From NCBI RefSeq assembly GCF_009760925.1, contig NZ_VRLV01000002.1:434001-498000 (forward strand): a stretch of DNA of 64,000 nt. Direction: 5' to 3'. The notes below the pieces were generated by a model. That model saw only the letters and a program-made list of their open reading frames with translations, did not search any database and was not told where the DNA came from. Each line of letters begins with the position of its first letter. The first letter of the stretch is position 1. Source of the DNA: Nonomuraea typhae (lineage in GTDB: Bacteria > Actinomycetota > Actinomycetes > Streptosporangiales > Streptosporangiaceae). Positions 63,246 through 64,000 of the stretch are shown here, piece by piece. The translations under genes were made by a program, and so were the position numbers.

Positions 63246-64000
63246 TTACAGTTCGTCTACCTCCGCCGTGGTTCGCCCACCGGAGAGCTTGGGATACCCC
63301 GGCCCCCGATCGAAGAAGGGCGCCGCTGTGGGCCGGAGGCGGGCGCGGAGTTCGGCGGTGCCCTGTTCGTCGATGCGGTCGCCGTCCAGGACGACGCCGT
63401 AGTCGCCCAGCGCCCCGGCGATCGAGACCTTCCCGTCGCGCACGTCGGCCGCCACCGCCCGCGGGTCGCGGTCGTACGGAGAGCCCCAGCCGCCGCCCCC
63501 GGTGGTGCGGATGCGGATGACCTCGCCCGCCTGCACCGGATGGTCGTCGACCAGCCCTTCCATCTCCTTGCCCGCCACCTCGACGCGGAACGGCCGCCCG
63601 GCCAGCCCTCCGTTGACACCCCAGCACGACAGGATCGAGCGGTCGGCGATCGACATGTACGAGGCGTCGCGCAGCATCCTGATGTGCTTGTCGTAGCCGA
63701 GCCCGCCGCGGAACAGCCCCGGCCCGCCCGAGTCGCAGGCCAGCGCGAGGCGTTCCACACGGAAGGGCCATCGCGCCTCGGCGAACTCGACCGGGATGTT
63801 ACGGCTGTCGGGCACGACGTGGATGGTGTCCTCGCCGTCGGCGTACCATCTCCCGCCCGAGCCGCCACCCAGCACCTCTCGCATCAGGTACGGCCGGCCG
63901 TCGGCGTCGAGCCCGTGGATGCCGGTGTAGCGGATGGTCTCCTGGTCGGCCGGCATCCGACCGCCGGTCGCCTTGGCCAGGACCCCGGCCAGCACCCCCA
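63246..64000 (-). CDS. Hydantoinase B/oxoprolinase family protein (C-terminal part)
   Basis: The start lies beyond the window; about 250 residues are visible. GGGSGGRWYADGEDTIHVVPDSRNIPVE, GGPGLFRGGLGYDK and IRIRTTGGGGWGSPYDRDP are hallmarks of HyuB, one of the two subunits of ATP-dependent hydantoinases/acetone-carboxylase-like enzymes. The partner HyuA is presumably outside. Confidence 0.9.
   Translation of the reverse strand, partial: GVLAGVLAKATGGRMPADQETIRYTGIHGLDADGRPYLMREVLGGGSGGRWYADGEDTIHVVPDSRNIPVEFAEARWPFRVERLALACDSGGPGLFRGGLGYDKHIRMLRDASYMSIADRSILSCWGVNGGLAGRPFRVEVAGKEMEGLVDDHPVQAGEVIRIRTTGGGGWGSPYDRDPRAVAADVRDGKVSIAGALGDYGVVLDGDRIDEQGTAELRARLRPTAAPFFDRGPGYPKLSGGRTTAEVDEL

Overview
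The window is high-GC DNA (about 70% G+C) with many GTG starts, 4-base ATGA/GTGA gene overlaps and near absence of TTA codons. This points to a filamentous actinomycete, most plausibly of the Streptosporangiaceae/Nonomuraea type. The assignment is inferred from gene content and order; no rRNA or other marker is present. I see no tRNA, rRNA, CRISPR array, prophage or intact insertion sequence.

0-26 kb: A DinG-type helicase end is followed by a coupled shikimate block (prepilin peptidase, aroC, aroK, aroB, aroQ, then a GDSL esterase). Next comes a seven-gene peptide-import operon ending in an LD-carboxypeptidase and an SseB-like protein. After it lie a secreted Asp-box (sialidase-like) protein, a carbamate kinase / ring-opening amidohydrolase pair, an alpha/beta hydrolase and a FUSC-type membrane protein. 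A remarkable operon joins a 1360-aa membrane/phosphoesterase/propeller fusion to a NicO metal transporter with very long His repeats. It is divergent from an ECF sigma factor and its membrane partner.

26-46 kb: OxyR-AhpC-AhpD peroxide defence, a DapC-like aminotransferase, a TAP-type secreted peptidase, DUF418 and nitrilase-family genes, and an unusual mini-ORF/hairpin junction. Then come a second sigma factor with a 656-aa membrane partner, a TetR-controlled ABC exporter, a fused acyl-CoA carboxyltransferase with a CaiB-type CoA-transferase, a small P-loop kinase, a DUF4407 membrane protein with a coupled partner, and a histidine phosphatase.

46-62.4 kb: This looks like one large, unassigned catabolic island. 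It holds two DegT-type PLP enzymes, two enzyme/pseudoenzyme pairs of TIM-barrel hydrolases, two degraded secreted propeller genes, a sugar-type ABC importer, two DHDPS-type lyases, an SDR-like and a Gfo/Idh/MocA oxidoreductase, and one regulator. I find five matches to an 18-bp palindrome (TTNCGGTC-NN-GACCGNAA) at promoter positions across the island, one just upstream of the regulator. I infer that these genes form a regulon.

62.4-64 kb: Two copies of a structured 73-bp repeat unit lie behind a good promoter and face the 3' end of a DUF3800 gene. This looks like an RNA-plus-DUF3800 locus. The window closes inside a hydantoinase B gene.
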